Below, piece by piece: positions 1 through 7,906 of a stretch of 34,294 nt of DNA; position 1 is the stretch's first letter; each line of letters begins with the position of its first letter. The stretch is taken from NCBI GenBank assembly GCA_030622135.1, contig JAUXGL010000023.1, positions 1-34,294 on the forward strand, read 5' to 3'. The notes beneath the pieces are model-generated. The model was not told where the DNA came from and ran no database searches. It saw only the letters and a program-made list of their open reading frames with translations. Source of the stretch: Deltaproteobacteria bacterium (lineage in GTDB: Bacteria; Myxococcota; B64-G9). The translations under genes were made by a program, and so were the position numbers.

Positions 1-112
1 GAGAGGACCACAAGTAAATTATCTCACTAGTATAGTGGCACCGCGTATATTGAGTTCCTTTGGGAAGTCAATATGTTATGTCGAAACGTAGGGGCACCAG
101 TGGGAGATTGGG
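1..112 (+). repeat. Partial copy (R1) of a dispersed repeat upstream of the glycosyltransferase gene
   Basis: Bases 1-110 match 1841-1950 at about 101 of 110 positions without gaps. The copy is cut by the window edge. Its right end, GGGAGATTGGGG, corresponds to the terminal inverted repeat of the complete copy at 1768-1954 with one mismatch. Like that copy it carries TAGGGG followed five bases later by GTG, but here that GTG opens a frame that closes after 11 codons. It lies about 55 bases before the preferred start of the next gene. Confidence 0.85.
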
Positions 113-167
113 GCCGGCTTTATTCACTTGGGTAACCAAGGTTGATAATATAGACTCTTTCGTCGAC

Positions 168-857
168 ATGAACCCGGATCTCACCGTGCTGGTTCCAGCA
201 TACAATGAGGAGGAGAACCTGCGCGTGCACCTGCCGGTGCTTTGTGAGGCGGCCGACGCCTGCACCTCGAACTACGAGATCCTGGTGGTGGACGACGGGA
301 GCACGGATTCCAGCGCGGACGTTGTCGTAAAGGCCGCGCGCGGGAACCGGCGCATCCGTCTGGTTCGCCATTCCAAAAACCTGGGGCCGGGCTCCGGGAT
401 TGTCACCGGGCTCTTCTGGGCGCGCGGCGAGTGGGTGATGTTTCTCCCGGCGGACCTGGCCTGCGAGCCGGAGGAGATCCCGGGGTTTTACGGCGCCCGC
501 CGGGGGGCGGACGTTGTGGTGGGCCTGCGTTCCGACCGGCGCGACAGCCCCGCCTGGCGGCGGGTGCTTTCGATCGGCTACATCGGGTTGCTGCGCCTGC
601 TGACTCGCACCCGGGTCCGGCAGTTCAATTACCTCCAGCTTTACCGCCGGAGCATCTTCGAGCGGTTGCCGGTTCGCAGCCGGGGTGTGTTCGTCACCGC
701 CGAGATTATTCTGCGGGCCGAGAAGGCCGGGTTGGTCGTGGCCCAGCACCCGCTGACCTATCGTCCCCGGACGAGCGGCCGGGCATCCGGGGCCAGCCCC
801 CGGGCGCTGGCGCGGACCTTACTGGATATGACCGCCTACTTTACAGGATTGTCGTGA
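168..857 (+). CDS. Family 2 glycosyltransferase (polyprenyl-phosphate-sugar synthase-like)
   Basis: The 229-aa protein is a GT-A fold glycosyltransferase of family 2. It begins TVLVPAYNEEENL, the nucleotide-binding strand of the family, followed by VVDDGSTD and, near residue 92, FLPADLACEPEEIP, which stands where DPM1-like enzymes carry their metal-binding Asp motif. Enzymes of this type move a sugar from a nucleotide donor to a lipid carrier or a glycan on the cytoplasmic side of the membrane. There are no C-terminal membrane segments, so it should be soluble or peripheral. I chose the ATG at 168 because the family motif follows at once; the open frame extends upstream to about 60 but that part lies in a repeat and has no conserved character. 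The stop codon overlaps the ribosome-binding site of pilD, so the two are probably co-translated. The substrate cannot be told; pilin or surface glycan modification would fit the context. Confidence 0.8.
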   Translation: MNPDLTVLVPAYNEEENLRVHLPVLCEAADACTSNYEILVVDDGSTDSSADVVVKAARGNRRIRLVRHSKNLGPGSGIVTGLFWARGEWVMFLPADLACEPEEIPGFYGARRGADVVVGLRSDRRDSPAWRRVLSIGYIGLLRLLTRTRVRQFNYLQLYRRSIFERLPVRSRGVFVTAEIILRAEKAGLVVAQHPLTYRPRTSGRASGASPRALARTLLDMTAYFTGLS

Positions 858-866
858 GGAGCGCCC

Positions 867-1745
867 GTGGAAATCTATCGTCTGCTTGAAGGGGTTATGG
901 TATTTTTGTTCGGCGCCACGCTGGGCAGCTTTCTCAACGTGGTCATCCACCGCCTGCCCCGGTGCGAGTCCATCGTCAAGCCCCGCTCCCGCTGCCCCGG
1001 TTGCGACCACTTAATTCGCTGGTATGATAACGTTCCCATACTGAGTTTCTTTTTGTTGGGTCGTAAGTGCCGCGATTGCGGGCAGCCCATCTCCTTTCGT
1101 TATCCGCTGGTCGAGGCGCTGACCGCCGGGTTGGCGTTGGTGCTGTGGTTGAAGTTAGGCCTCTCCAAGGAGCTGGGGGTGCATTTCGCCTTTACCGCCG
1201 CGCTGATCGCCACGACCTTCATCGACATCGATCACCGGATCATTCCCAACGAGATCAGCCTCCCGGGCATCCTGATCGGCTTCGCCTGCTCGTTCTTGTG
1301 GGAGGGCTTCTGGGTCAGCTCGTTGATCGGCCTGCTGGCCGGCGGCGGCGGGTTGCTGGGGATATCCCTGCTCTATTCCGTCATTCGCGGCCGGGAGGGC
1401 ATGGGCATGGGCGACGTGAAGCTGCTAGCCATGCTGGGAGCCTGGCTGGGTTGGCAGTGCTTGATTTTCATCCTCCTGTTCGCCTCCATCCAGGGAGTTC
1501 TGCTGGCGGTGATCTTGTGGGTTTCCGGGGTCGAGCTGAAGCCTCCGCTGCCGGAGGAATGGGAAGAAGAAGAGGAAGAAGAGGGAGAGAAAGAGAAAGA
1601 GAAAGAGAAAGAACCCGAAGAGGTCGGGGAGGAACCGGCTCCCTCCTTTCTGGCGGCGGCTATTCCCTTCGGTCCTTTTTTAGCCGTAAGCGCGGTGGAG
1701 TACATCTTTTTGGCGGATTGGTTTTATAGTTTGTTGAGACCATAA
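867..1745 (+). CDS. pilD: Prepilin peptidase / N-methyltransferase PilD
   Basis: This 292-aa inner-membrane aspartyl protease cleaves the leader of type IV prepilins and pseudopilins and methylates the new N-terminal Phe. The N-terminal domain has the FGATLGSFLNVVIHRLP signature and two zinc-type Cys pairs (CPGC and CRDC). The catalytic aspartates are in FIDIDHRIIPN (D120/D122) and GMGDVK (D183). The hydrophobic profile fits about eight membrane helices. The start is GTG, with GAGGA six bases upstream overlapping the stop of the preceding gene. Residues about 227-262 form an uninterrupted acidic/basic low-complexity stretch of Glu and Lys between the last two membrane segments, which is not normal for the family. 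Substrates are encoded downstream: the FimT, PilV and PilW homologues all have FTLIEL sites. Confidence 0.95.
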   Translation: MEIYRLLEGVMVFLFGATLGSFLNVVIHRLPRCESIVKPRSRCPGCDHLIRWYDNVPILSFFLLGRKCRDCGQPISFRYPLVEALTAGLALVLWLKLGLSKELGVHFAFTAALIATTFIDIDHRIIPNEISLPGILIGFACSFLWEGFWVSSLIGLLAGGGGLLGISLLYSVIRGREGMGMGDVKLLAMLGAWLGWQCLIFILLFASIQGVLLAVILWVSGVELKPPLPEEWEEEEEEEGEKEKEKEKEPEEVGEEPAPSFLAAAIPFGPFLAVSAVEYIFLADWFYSLLRP

Positions 1746-1767
1746 TCTCCCAGTGAATTTCCGGTCG

Positions 1768-1954
1768 ATCCCAATCTCCCGCGTAAAAAGGGACACTTGC
1801 ACCGTCCGTTTCATCGGACGGCACAAAAACGCACACTTGCGAGAGGACCACGAGTAAATTATCTCACCAGTATAGTGGCCCCGCGTATATTGAGTTACCC
1901 TGGGAAGTCAATATGTTATGTTGAAGCGTAGGGGTACCAGTGGGAGATTGGGAT
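1768..1954 (+). mobile_element. MITE-like repeat (R2) with 13-bp terminal inverted repeats
   Basis: ATCCCAATCTCCC at 1768-1780 is the exact reverse complement of GGGAGATTGGGAT at 1942-1954, giving a 187-bp unit with perfect 13-bp terminal inverted repeats and no coding capacity. Its right 110 bp recur at positions 1-110. Inside there is a 7-bp hairpin (CCGTCCG, 1802-1808, with CGGACGG, 1815-1821) without a U-tract. A second partial end-like string, AATCTCCCA, lies at 1744-1752. The right end carries TAGGGG (1929-1934) and a GTG five bases later (1940) that opens the kinase frame. The size, terminal repeats and second copy are MITE-like; no target duplication was identified. Confidence 0.6.
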
Positions 1955-3580
1955 GAGAGGCGGATATCAGCTTTGACCGCGCGTCGTTTTGGAATCGGGC
2001 TCAAGCCGCTGATCGCCTTGCAGCTCCTGGTGGTCCTGGGCCTGCTGGCCTTGTTGCTGGGTTACGCGGGCATTCGTCTGTCCCGGCATGGGCTGGTCAC
2101 GGAGCGGATCCGCTGGGCACGGGGATTTTTGCACAGCTCGGCCGAGCAACTCATAGACCTGTGTCCCAACCTGGAGGCGGGCGGGGCCTGCCTTGGGCTT
2201 TCGGCCTGGGCGGAGCGGCGCAAGACCGGCCATCCCGCCTTTCTGGTGCTGTCGGTGTACAACCCGCGCGGGGATCTTATGGTTACCACGGATTCCGGCC
2301 TGGCCGCCCGGGCGCTCTGGGATTCTTTCGGCGCGCGGGAGGACGGGGATGGCGGGGAGCGGGGCTGGTCGATCGGAGAGCACGCCGGGAGCCGGGTGGT
2401 TGTGGTGGAAGCACCGTTCGGAGCGGCGGGGTGGACGCAGAGGGGGATTTTCTCGCTGGCGCGGGTCGACTCGGAGGCGGGGCGCTTTGCCAAGAACATG
2501 CTGCTGTATGCCGCGCTGTTGACCACGGTCATGCTGTTTTTGGGCTGGGTGCTGCTGCACCGGTTGATCGTCCGGCCGGTGGATCGCCTGCTCGAATCCG
2601 CCGATCGCATCTCCGCGGGCGACCTGACCTTTCTGCTCTCGGCTGACCGGGGCAGCGAGCTGGGTCGCCTGGGATTTTCGTTCTCGCGCATGGCCCGGCG
2701 GATCGAGGAGGACCAGCGGCGCCAAAAGGATCAGATCGAGCAGCTTACCCGGCTCAACCGGGAGCTGCACCAGGCCCAGCAGGGGCTGATCCGCTCGGAG
2801 AAGCTGGCCTCGGTGGGGAAACTGGCCGCCGGGCTGGCCCACGAGATCGGCAATCCCATCTCGGCCATCCTGGGTTACGTGGAGATGCTGCAGTCGGAGG
2901 CGGTGGAAGCCGACGAGCAGCGCGACGCTCTCTCCCGGGTAAAGTCGGAGGTGGAACGCATCGACACGATCATCCGGGATCTGCTGGCTTACTCCCGGCC
3001 GGGGCGCGACAACGTCGTCGCGGTTAGCCCCGAGGATCTGGTCGAAGACGCCATGGCCCTCATTCGGCCGCAGAAAAAATCCAAGTCGATCGAGCTTCAA
3101 ATCGAGCTTCCCGACGATCTTCCCGAGGTTCGCGCGGATCCGGATCTGGTGCGCCAGGTGCTGGTCAACCTGATGCTCAACGCGCTGGACGTGCTGGAGT
3201 CGGGAGGACACCTCTGGGTTCGGGTAGCGGTCCTGGGGCGATCTCTGGAGGGTGAGCTGGGATGGCCGGGGCCCGGGGCGGCGCCTGCGTTTTTCGAGCA
3301 GGGCGAGATCCACAAGATCCGGCCGCCCGAAGACGGAAAAGCCATCAAGCCCGGACGAAAGGTGGTTGTGTTTACCGTGGTGGACGACGGGGCCGGTATC
3401 GCGGAGGAGCAACTCACAAAGGTGTTCGACCCCTTCTACACCACCAAGGAACCCGGAAAGGGCACCGGCCTGGGGCTGGCCATCTGCCACGCCAGCGTCC
3501 ACGCCATGGGCGGGGAGATCTGGGTGTTCTCAATGCCGGGTAAAGGCACCCAGATGGCCTTCACTCTCCCGGTGGTGTAG
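1940..3580 (+). CDS. Membrane sensor histidine kinase (NtrB/AtoS-type)
   Basis: The 546-aa protein has a membrane helix near residues 22-45, an extracytoplasmic sensor region to about 185, a second helix to about 206, a HAMP domain, a short coiled coil, a HisKA dimerisation helix with phospho-accepting His301 (AAGLAHEIGNP) and a HATPase domain with the N box (NLMLNALDVL), DDGAGI and FDPFYTTKEPGKGTGLGLAI. About 30 residues inserted after the N box (near 432-460) are not typical. It autophosphorylates and should pass the phosphate to the regulator encoded 44 bases downstream. The topology (two helices around a sensor domain) differs from classical PilS, which has six helices, so I do not use that name. 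The start GTG at 1940 lies in the end of a repeat with TAGGGG five bases upstream; TTG at 1973 is the alternative. Confidence 0.9.
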   Translation: MGDWDERRISALTARRFGIGLKPLIALQLLVVLGLLALLLGYAGIRLSRHGLVTERIRWARGFLHSSAEQLIDLCPNLEAGGACLGLSAWAERRKTGHPAFLVLSVYNPRGDLMVTTDSGLAARALWDSFGAREDGDGGERGWSIGEHAGSRVVVVEAPFGAAGWTQRGIFSLARVDSEAGRFAKNMLLYAALLTTVMLFLGWVLLHRLIVRPVDRLLESADRISAGDLTFLLSADRGSELGRLGFSFSRMARRIEEDQRRQKDQIEQLTRLNRELHQAQQGLIRSEKLASVGKLAAGLAHEIGNPISAILGYVEMLQSEAVEADEQRDALSRVKSEVERIDTIIRDLLAYSRPGRDNVVAVSPEDLVEDAMALIRPQKKSKSIELQIELPDDLPEVRADPDLVRQVLVNLMLNALDVLESGGHLWVRVAVLGRSLEGELGWPGPGAAPAFFEQGEIHKIRPPEDGKAIKPGRKVVVFTVVDDGAGIAEEQLTKVFDPFYTTKEPGKGTGLGLAICHASVHAMGGEIWVFSMPGKGTQMAFTLPVV

Positions 3581-3588
3581 CCTCATCT

Positions 3589-3616
3589 TTGACAACCCGG
3601 ATGACGAAGGTACAAT
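3589..3616 (+). promoter_or_regulatory. Sigma-70-type promoter in front of the response regulator
   Basis: TTGACA (3589-3594), a 16-base spacer and TACAAT (3611-3616) make a near-consensus promoter between the kinase stop and the regulator ATG at 3625. Transcription would begin about one to three bases before that ATG, so this transcript would be leaderless or nearly so. GGAG at 3617-3620 would then serve only read-through transcripts from the kinase gene. Confidence 0.5.
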
Positions 3617-3624
3617 GGAGCCGT

Positions 3625-5028
3625 ATGTCCGAACCGACCCGCATATTGGTAGTCGACGACGAGGAGAACGTCCGCCGGAGCCTGGCCGGGGTGCTTTCGA
3701 AGAAGGGTTTCGAGGTGGAGCAGGCCCCAAACGGCGCGGACGCCCTCAAGGTCTACCGGCAGAACCCCTTCGACATCGTCTTGTGCGACATGCGCATGCC
3801 CAAGATGGACGGGATGGAGTTTTTGCGTGAGCTGGGCGGGGCCGACGCGGCGGCGGAGGTAATCCTCATGTCCGCCTACGGAGACATCGAGCTGGCCCGC
3901 GAGGCGGTTCGCGCGGGAGCGGCCGACTACTTTTCCAAGCCGTACAAGATGGATGAGGTGATGCTGCGCATCTCCATCGCGGAGCAGCGCCTGAAGCTGA
4001 GGCGGGAGAACATCCAGCTCAAGCAGGAGTTCATCCAGCAGAATTCGTTCGAAAAGATCATCGGCCGGGCCGAATCCATGCAGTCGATGTTTCGCACCGT
4101 CTTGAAGATCGCCGAGTTCAAATCCACGGTGCTGATTTCGGGAGAGAGCGGCACCGGCAAGGAGCTGCTGGCCCGGGCCATTCACGTGCGCAGCCCGCGG
4201 AAAGACCGGTCCTTCGTGGCCATCAACTGCGGCGCCATCCCGGAGAACCTGCTGGAGAGCGAGCTGTTCGGTTATGTTCGCGGCGCGTTCACCGACGCGA
4301 TCCGCAACAAGCTGGGGCTGTTCGAGGAGGCCGACTCGGGAACCCTGTTCCTCGACGAGATCGGCGAGCTGCCCCTGGGCCTCCAGGTCAAGCTGCTGCG
4401 CGTCCTGCAGGAGGAGGAGATCCGGCGGGTGGGGGAGAACCAGCCCCGCAAGGTGGACGTGCGCATACTGGCCGCCACCATCCGCGACCTGGCCGATGAA
4501 GTCCGGGCCGGCCGGTTCCGCGAGGATCTCTTCTACCGGCTCAACGTGCTCTCGGTAAAGATCCCGCCGCTGCGCGACCGCAGCGAGGACATTCCCCTGC
4601 TGGTGGAGCACTTTTTGCAGCGCTGCAACCGGAAGCTCAAGACCAAGGTCAGAGGTGTGGACCCGGTGGCCATGAAGCTTTTGATGGAATATGCCTGGCC
4701 CGGAAACGTCCGTGAGCTGGAAAACCAGATGGAGCGCGCGGTGATCCTCTGCGACGGCGACCGGATAACCCCCGATCTTTTGACCGACAAGGTGTCCAAG
4801 ACCGCGCCCCAGTCGGCCGCCCACCTCCCCGCCGGCCAGCTCTCCATAAAGAAGACCACGCGGGCCATGGAGGAGGAGCTGATAAAACGGGCTCTGGCCG
4901 AAACCGGCGGCAACCGCACCCGCGCGGCCAAGCTCCTGGAGATCAGCCACCGCACCCTGCTCTACAAGCTGAAGGACTACCGGATAGACGCCGACTCCTA
5001 CGCGGGTACGCGGGAAGGCCGGCGTTGA
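3625..5028 (+). CDS. Sigma-54-dependent response regulator (NtrC/PilR-type)
   Basis: The 467-aa protein has three domains in the NtrC order. The receiver has acidic residues at VDDEEN, phospho-acceptor D55 (CDMRMP) and a conserved Lys in FSKPYK. The AAA+ domain has Walker A GESGTGKE, the sigma-54 contact loop as GAFTDA (a common variant of GAFTGA), and [10 protein letters not shown] as Walker B. The C-terminus is a Fis-type helix-turn-helix ([20 protein letters not shown]). It should activate a sigma-54 promoter when phosphorylated by the kinase encoded just upstream. A clear sigma-54 site lies 336 bases downstream, before the minor pilin operon, which makes a PilR-like role likely. I chose ATG 3625 because the receiver fold begins there and GGAG precedes it; in-frame starts at 3589 and 3601 would add residues lying over a promoter. 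Confidence 0.93.
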   Translation: MSEPTRILVVDDEENVRRSLAGVLSKKGFEVEQAPNGADALKVYRQNPFDIVLCDMRMPKMDGMEFLRELGGADAAAEVILMSAYGDIELAREAVRAGAADYFSKPYKMDEVMLRISIAEQRLKLRRENIQLKQEFIQQNSFEKIIGRAESMQSMFRTVLKIAEFKSTVLISGESGTGKELLARAIHVRSPRKDRSFVAINCGAIPENLLESELFGYVRGAFTDAIRNKLGLFEEADSGTLFLDEIGELPLGLQVKLLRVLQEEEIRRVGENQPRKVDVRILAATIRDLADEVRAGRFREDLFYRLNVLSVKIPPLRDRSEDIPLLVEHFLQRCNRKLKTKVRGVDPVAMKLLMEYAWPGNVRELENQMERAVILCDGDRITPDLLTDKVSKTAPQSAAHLPAGQLSIKKTTRAMEEELIKRALAETGGNRTRAAKLLEISHRTLLYKLKDYRIDADSYAGTREGRR

Positions 5029-5077
5029 CCCGACTGTTGCACAACCCATGAGCCCAGACAGCCGCATGGTCAACGCA

Positions 5078-5170
5078 GGTGGGGCTAAGGGCTGTATTGA
5101 CATGCCGGTTTTGGATCGCACCTCCAGTACATTCCAAAACAAGTCAGCCAGAATGTTGTTTGGCCCCACC
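5078..5170 (+). repeat. Nested inverted-repeat element in the intergenic region
   Basis: Outer arms GGTGGGGC (5078-5085) and GCCCCACC (5163-5170) enclose inner arms GTTTTGGA (5108-5115) and TCCAAAAC (5133-5140). All arms are perfect. The 388-bp gap between the regulator and fimT otherwise holds only a terminator and the sigma-54 promoter. Possible roles are an activator binding region about 200-280 bases upstream of that promoter, a structured RNA at the end of the regulator transcript, or a small palindromic repeat. Confidence 0.45.
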
Positions 5171-5272
5171 AGACGTGTCTTGTAGCCACCGAGTGACTCA
5201 CGTTTATGCAACTGGCGGGTTGACGAGCCCGCAGGGGCCGGTTTTCCTTTTGTTTGAAATGTTTGCATCCCC

Positions 5273-5328
5273 CCCGCAATGATTTCACACGTGCACCCGG
5301 CCGGCCGGCGCCCCTTGCGGGTTTTTTT
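5273..5328 (+). terminator. Rho-independent terminator after the two-component operon
   Basis: CCCGCAA (5273-5279) pairs with TTGCGGG (5315-5321), and seven T follow directly. The loop contains a self-complementary CCGGCCGGCCGG run that can form its own stem. It separates the two-component genes from the sigma-54 promoter. Confidence 0.6.
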
Positions 5329-5363
5329 CTTTAGTTTTTGGGCGGTTATGCATACACGCGGGA

Positions 5364-5379
5364 TGGTACGTGAATTGCA
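5364..5379 (+). promoter_or_regulatory. Sigma-54 promoter of the minor pilin operon
   Basis: TGGTACG-TGAA-TTGCA matches the sigma-54 consensus TGGCACG-N4-TTGCW at all but one position, with the invariant GG (5365-5366) and GC (5377-5378) exactly ten bases apart. The expected start of transcription, near 5390, leaves a leader of about 28 bases that contains the GGGAGGAG ribosome-binding site of fimT. The sigma-54 activator gene directly upstream supports the call. Confidence 0.8.
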
Positions 5380-5417
5380 AACAAGATACCTACGCGCACA
5401 ATCCTCGGGAGGAGCGC

Positions 5418-6050
5418 ATGAATCGGACGCCGGTAGCAGACAACCGAGCCAGGGGATTTACGCTGATCGAACTGATGGTGGTGGTGGCCATCGTTGCCAT
5501 AGTATCAGCCGCGGTGGTGCCCTCCTTCTCCCTGTCGCTGCGCAAGAACCGCCAGCGCGAGGCGGGCATGTTAATCATAGAAGCCGTGTTCACGGCCCGT
5601 TCCCGGGCGGTTCGGACGGGCCGCTGCCACCGGGTCCGGGTGATGCTCAGCGATACCGCGAACGACGGTGGTTTCGGAGGGGCGGTGGCCATCGACGAGT
5701 CCACCACCAACACCTGCAACACCGCGGCACCGGAGCCCTGCATCGTGGCGCTCGGCGCCAATCTCTGGACGCGGGTGAGCTACAAGTCCGTGTGGACCTC
5801 GATGGAGATAGCCGACGATATCCAGGCCGACGCCCAGGGCGACAACCACGTGGGTTTGATAGGGGAGGACGTGGCCATTTTCGAGGTTACCGACCGGGCC
5901 GGTGCGGTGATCGTGCGGGATCCCATGCTCTTTGACTCCATCGGCAGGCTGGTGGACCGAATCGAGCGTTATTACGACATCGTGGGCGGTCCCGTGACCC
6001 GGCAGGTACGGGTCACGGCCGGCGGATCGGTGAGATACACGTTGCGCTGA
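5418..6050 (+). CDS. fimT: Minor pseudopilin FimT/GspH family
   Basis: The 210-aa protein carries a class III (type IV prepilin) signal: a 13-residue leader ending in Gly, then FTLIELMVVVAIVAIVSAAV, with the conserved Glu5 of the mature protein. PilD would cleave before Phe. The C-terminal domain is GspH/FimT-like with two Cys in the middle (residues about 90-101). Minor pilins of this type help to prime pilus assembly in the inner membrane and may bind DNA in some species. The start is ATG 5418, with GGGAGGAG four bases upstream. It is the first gene of a sigma-54-controlled operon and lies 19 bases from the pilV-like gene. Confidence 0.88.
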   Translation: MNRTPVADNRARGFTLIELMVVVAIVAIVSAAVVPSFSLSLRKNRQREAGMLIIEAVFTARSRAVRTGRCHRVRVMLSDTANDGGFGGAVAIDESTTNTCNTAAPEPCIVALGANLWTRVSYKSVWTSMEIADDIQADAQGDNHVGLIGEDVAIFEVTDRAGAVIVRDPMLFDSIGRLVDRIERYYDIVGGPVTRQVRVTAGGSVRYTLR

Positions 6051-6069
6051 GTGTCTTGAGGAGCGAGCG

Positions 6070-6738
6070 ATGAATCCAGGTGGACGGAGATACGGGCGGA
6101 GCGGGGACGAGAAGGGATTCACCCTGATCGAGCTGATGGTGTCGCTTGTGGTGATGACCCTGGGGCTGTTCAGTGTTATCCACCTCCAGGTTGTCACGGT
6201 CCGGGGTCATGCCTATGCCCGGGAGCGAACCCAGGCCACCCAGATTGCCCTGGGAGTGGCCGAGGAGATGCGCTCCCAGGCCAAGGGTTGGCTCGCCAAA
6301 AGGGACGGCGTCAAGGTTGCCTTCAACTCCCTTTTCCCCGACATAGTGCTGATAACTCCCGCCCCCGCCGTGGGGGATCAGCTCGACTTTGCCGACCTGC
6401 GTTCCCTGACGAAATACGCCGGGCAGGAAATCGCCGCCGACGCTGATTTCATAAACGCCTGGAGGATCAACACTTACGGATACAGCCCCGACAGCGGCAC
6501 GGCCTTGCCGGTCCAGTGGGTCGGCGCCATCTACCGGGTTCACTGCGTTGCCCATCGGGTCAATCTGCCGTTGCCGGCTCCCCAAAACACCCTGGTTCGG
6601 GTGACGGTTATCGTCTCCTGGGACAACAAGGATCACGGGGAGGGCACCGACTGGGCCAACTGGGTCGGAGAGGACAACTTCTGGAGGCGTCACATGGTGA
6701 CGAAGACCTTCTACCTTTACCGCACAAGCACATTTTGA
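6070..6738 (+). CDS. pilV: Minor pilin PilV-like
   Basis: The 222-aa protein has a 16-residue basic leader ending in Gly, then FTLIELMVSLVVMTLGLFSV, the prepilin cleavage and transmembrane helix. The next segment (HLQVVTVRGHAYARERTQATQIALGVAEEM) is typical of PilV, where an amphipathic helix follows the membrane anchor. The rest is a globular domain of about 170 residues. PilV acts with FimT, PilW, PilX and PilY1 in the tip complex that starts pilus assembly. The ribosome-binding site GAGGAG lies eight bases before the ATG; the stop overlaps the ribosome-binding site of the next gene. Confidence 0.85.
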   Translation: MNPGGRRYGRSGDEKGFTLIELMVSLVVMTLGLFSVIHLQVVTVRGHAYARERTQATQIALGVAEEMRSQAKGWLAKRDGVKVAFNSLFPDIVLITPAPAVGDQLDFADLRSLTKYAGQEIAADADFINAWRINTYGYSPDSGTALPVQWVGAIYRVHCVAHRVNLPLPAPQNTLVRVTVIVSWDNKDHGEGTDWANWVGEDNFWRRHMVTKTFYLYRTSTF

Positions 6739-6750
6739 GGAGGTGGTTCG

Positions 6751-7869
6751 GTGAAAGCGAGGCGTCAAGAGGCCTTTACCCTGATCGAGTTGATGGTTTC
6801 ACTGGTGGTGGCCGGCATACTCATGGCCGCGCTGGTGGGTCTATCCGGTACGGTGCAGCGATCCTTTGGGCGCTCCAAGGACATCATCGAGCTGCAGGGC
6901 AACCTGCGGATCGCCATGCACGGCCTGGTGGAGGACATCGGCCGGGCGGCCTACATGTACTCGCCGGACCCCGACAGGAACGTCGACTCGCGCACCCAGG
7001 GTTTTCTGCCCGCGGATGCCGGTGCGTCGGTGGGATTCGACTTGGGCAATGGCATGTTCACCCTGCGGGGGAACTACGTCAGCTCCCGCGACTATTTGTG
7101 GAATCTGGACGACAGCAACATATACTGCCGGAACGGGATGAGGTACGATGCGAATTGTTGCGATCCTTTCGGCCTCGGCGTCGAGCCATTCCAAATTCCC
7201 TTCGGAGACGGTCCCGGGTTCGACCAAGTCTTCTGCCCGGGTGAGCTGGTGCGGGTGGATATCGGCAACGGCCAGTTCTCCTACCACATCGTCAACTCCG
7301 CGACGAAGCCCACCGTTACACTGGCCCCGGCGCCGGTCCGGACCGACCAGGTCCAGGGAGAGTTTCGATGGATCAGCCCGGTCACCACGGTTCAGTACCA
7401 GATGATCAACGATCCCCTCTATGCCAGACCATACACCGGCGCGGTCCCGGCGGTGGACCGCTGGGTGCTGCAGCGGATCTCGACCGATTGCCGGGGAGTT
7501 CAGACCGCGGACGTGGCCGATTTTCTCCTTCCGCCGGCTGCCGCGGCGCCCGGCTTCGTGATCGCGCCTTACAACATCACCGCCATTGCCGGCCCGGTTA
7601 CCCAGATCTGCTTGCCGGATTTCGATTTTGCAGTCGATGCCGTTCCCACGCCCATCACCGCAGCGACGCCCATCCAGCCGGCGAGTCTCAGGGCCATCGC
7701 CGTCATCTTGCGCGGGCGGACCGAGATGGAGGATCCGGCCCTGACCGTGGCCCATCCCGATCACAGCGTGGATCTCGACGGGAACCCGGCCAACGGCATG
7801 GCTCACGTGCGGGCGGAGCGCACCATGATCCAGTTGCGGAACCTGGGGATCACTTATTGTGTGAACTAG
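6751..7869 (+). CDS. pilW: Minor pilin PilW-like
   Basis: The 372-aa protein begins with an eight-residue leader and FTLIELMVSLVVAGILMAAL. The residue before the cleavage site is Ala (QEA-FTLIEL) rather than the usual Gly; Ala is tolerated by some PilD enzymes but is uncommon. The long C-terminal region with several Cys fits PilW, the minor pilin that joins the priming complex under PilY1. The start is GTG with GAGGAGG seven bases upstream, placed across the pilV stop codon. Its position between the pilV- and pilX-like genes supports the name more than sequence similarity does. Confidence 0.8.
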   Translation: MKARRQEAFTLIELMVSLVVAGILMAALVGLSGTVQRSFGRSKDIIELQGNLRIAMHGLVEDIGRAAYMYSPDPDRNVDSRTQGFLPADAGASVGFDLGNGMFTLRGNYVSSRDYLWNLDDSNIYCRNGMRYDANCCDPFGLGVEPFQIPFGDGPGFDQVFCPGELVRVDIGNGQFSYHIVNSATKPTVTLAPAPVRTDQVQGEFRWISPVTTVQYQMINDPLYARPYTGAVPAVDRWVLQRISTDCRGVQTADVADFLLPPAAAAPGFVIAPYNITAIAGPVTQICLPDFDFAVDAVPTPITAATPIQPASLRAIAVILRGRTEMEDPALTVAHPDHSVDLDGNPANGMAHVRAERTMIQLRNLGITYCVN

Positions 7870-7906
7870 TGCCCGTCTCAAAATGGACACGAACTATGGA
7901 GGAAGA

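Noticed and set aside
34-55. Sigma-54-like TGGCAC in the R1 repeat
   Set aside because: There is no GC at the required ten-base distance from the GG, and the second copy of the repeat has changed the motif.
1967-3502. Long open frame (511 codons) antisense to the histidine kinase
   Set aside because: It is the mirror of a GC-rich gene with clear kinase motifs; the antisense product is His/Gln/Arg/Pro-rich without domain content. The same holds for 3583-5268, 10452-12146, 17046-18509 and 22538-24031 on the minus strand.
5079-5282. Short open frame between the regulator and fimT
   Set aside because: No ribosome-binding site or domain; it crosses the nested inverted repeats and ends in the terminator region.
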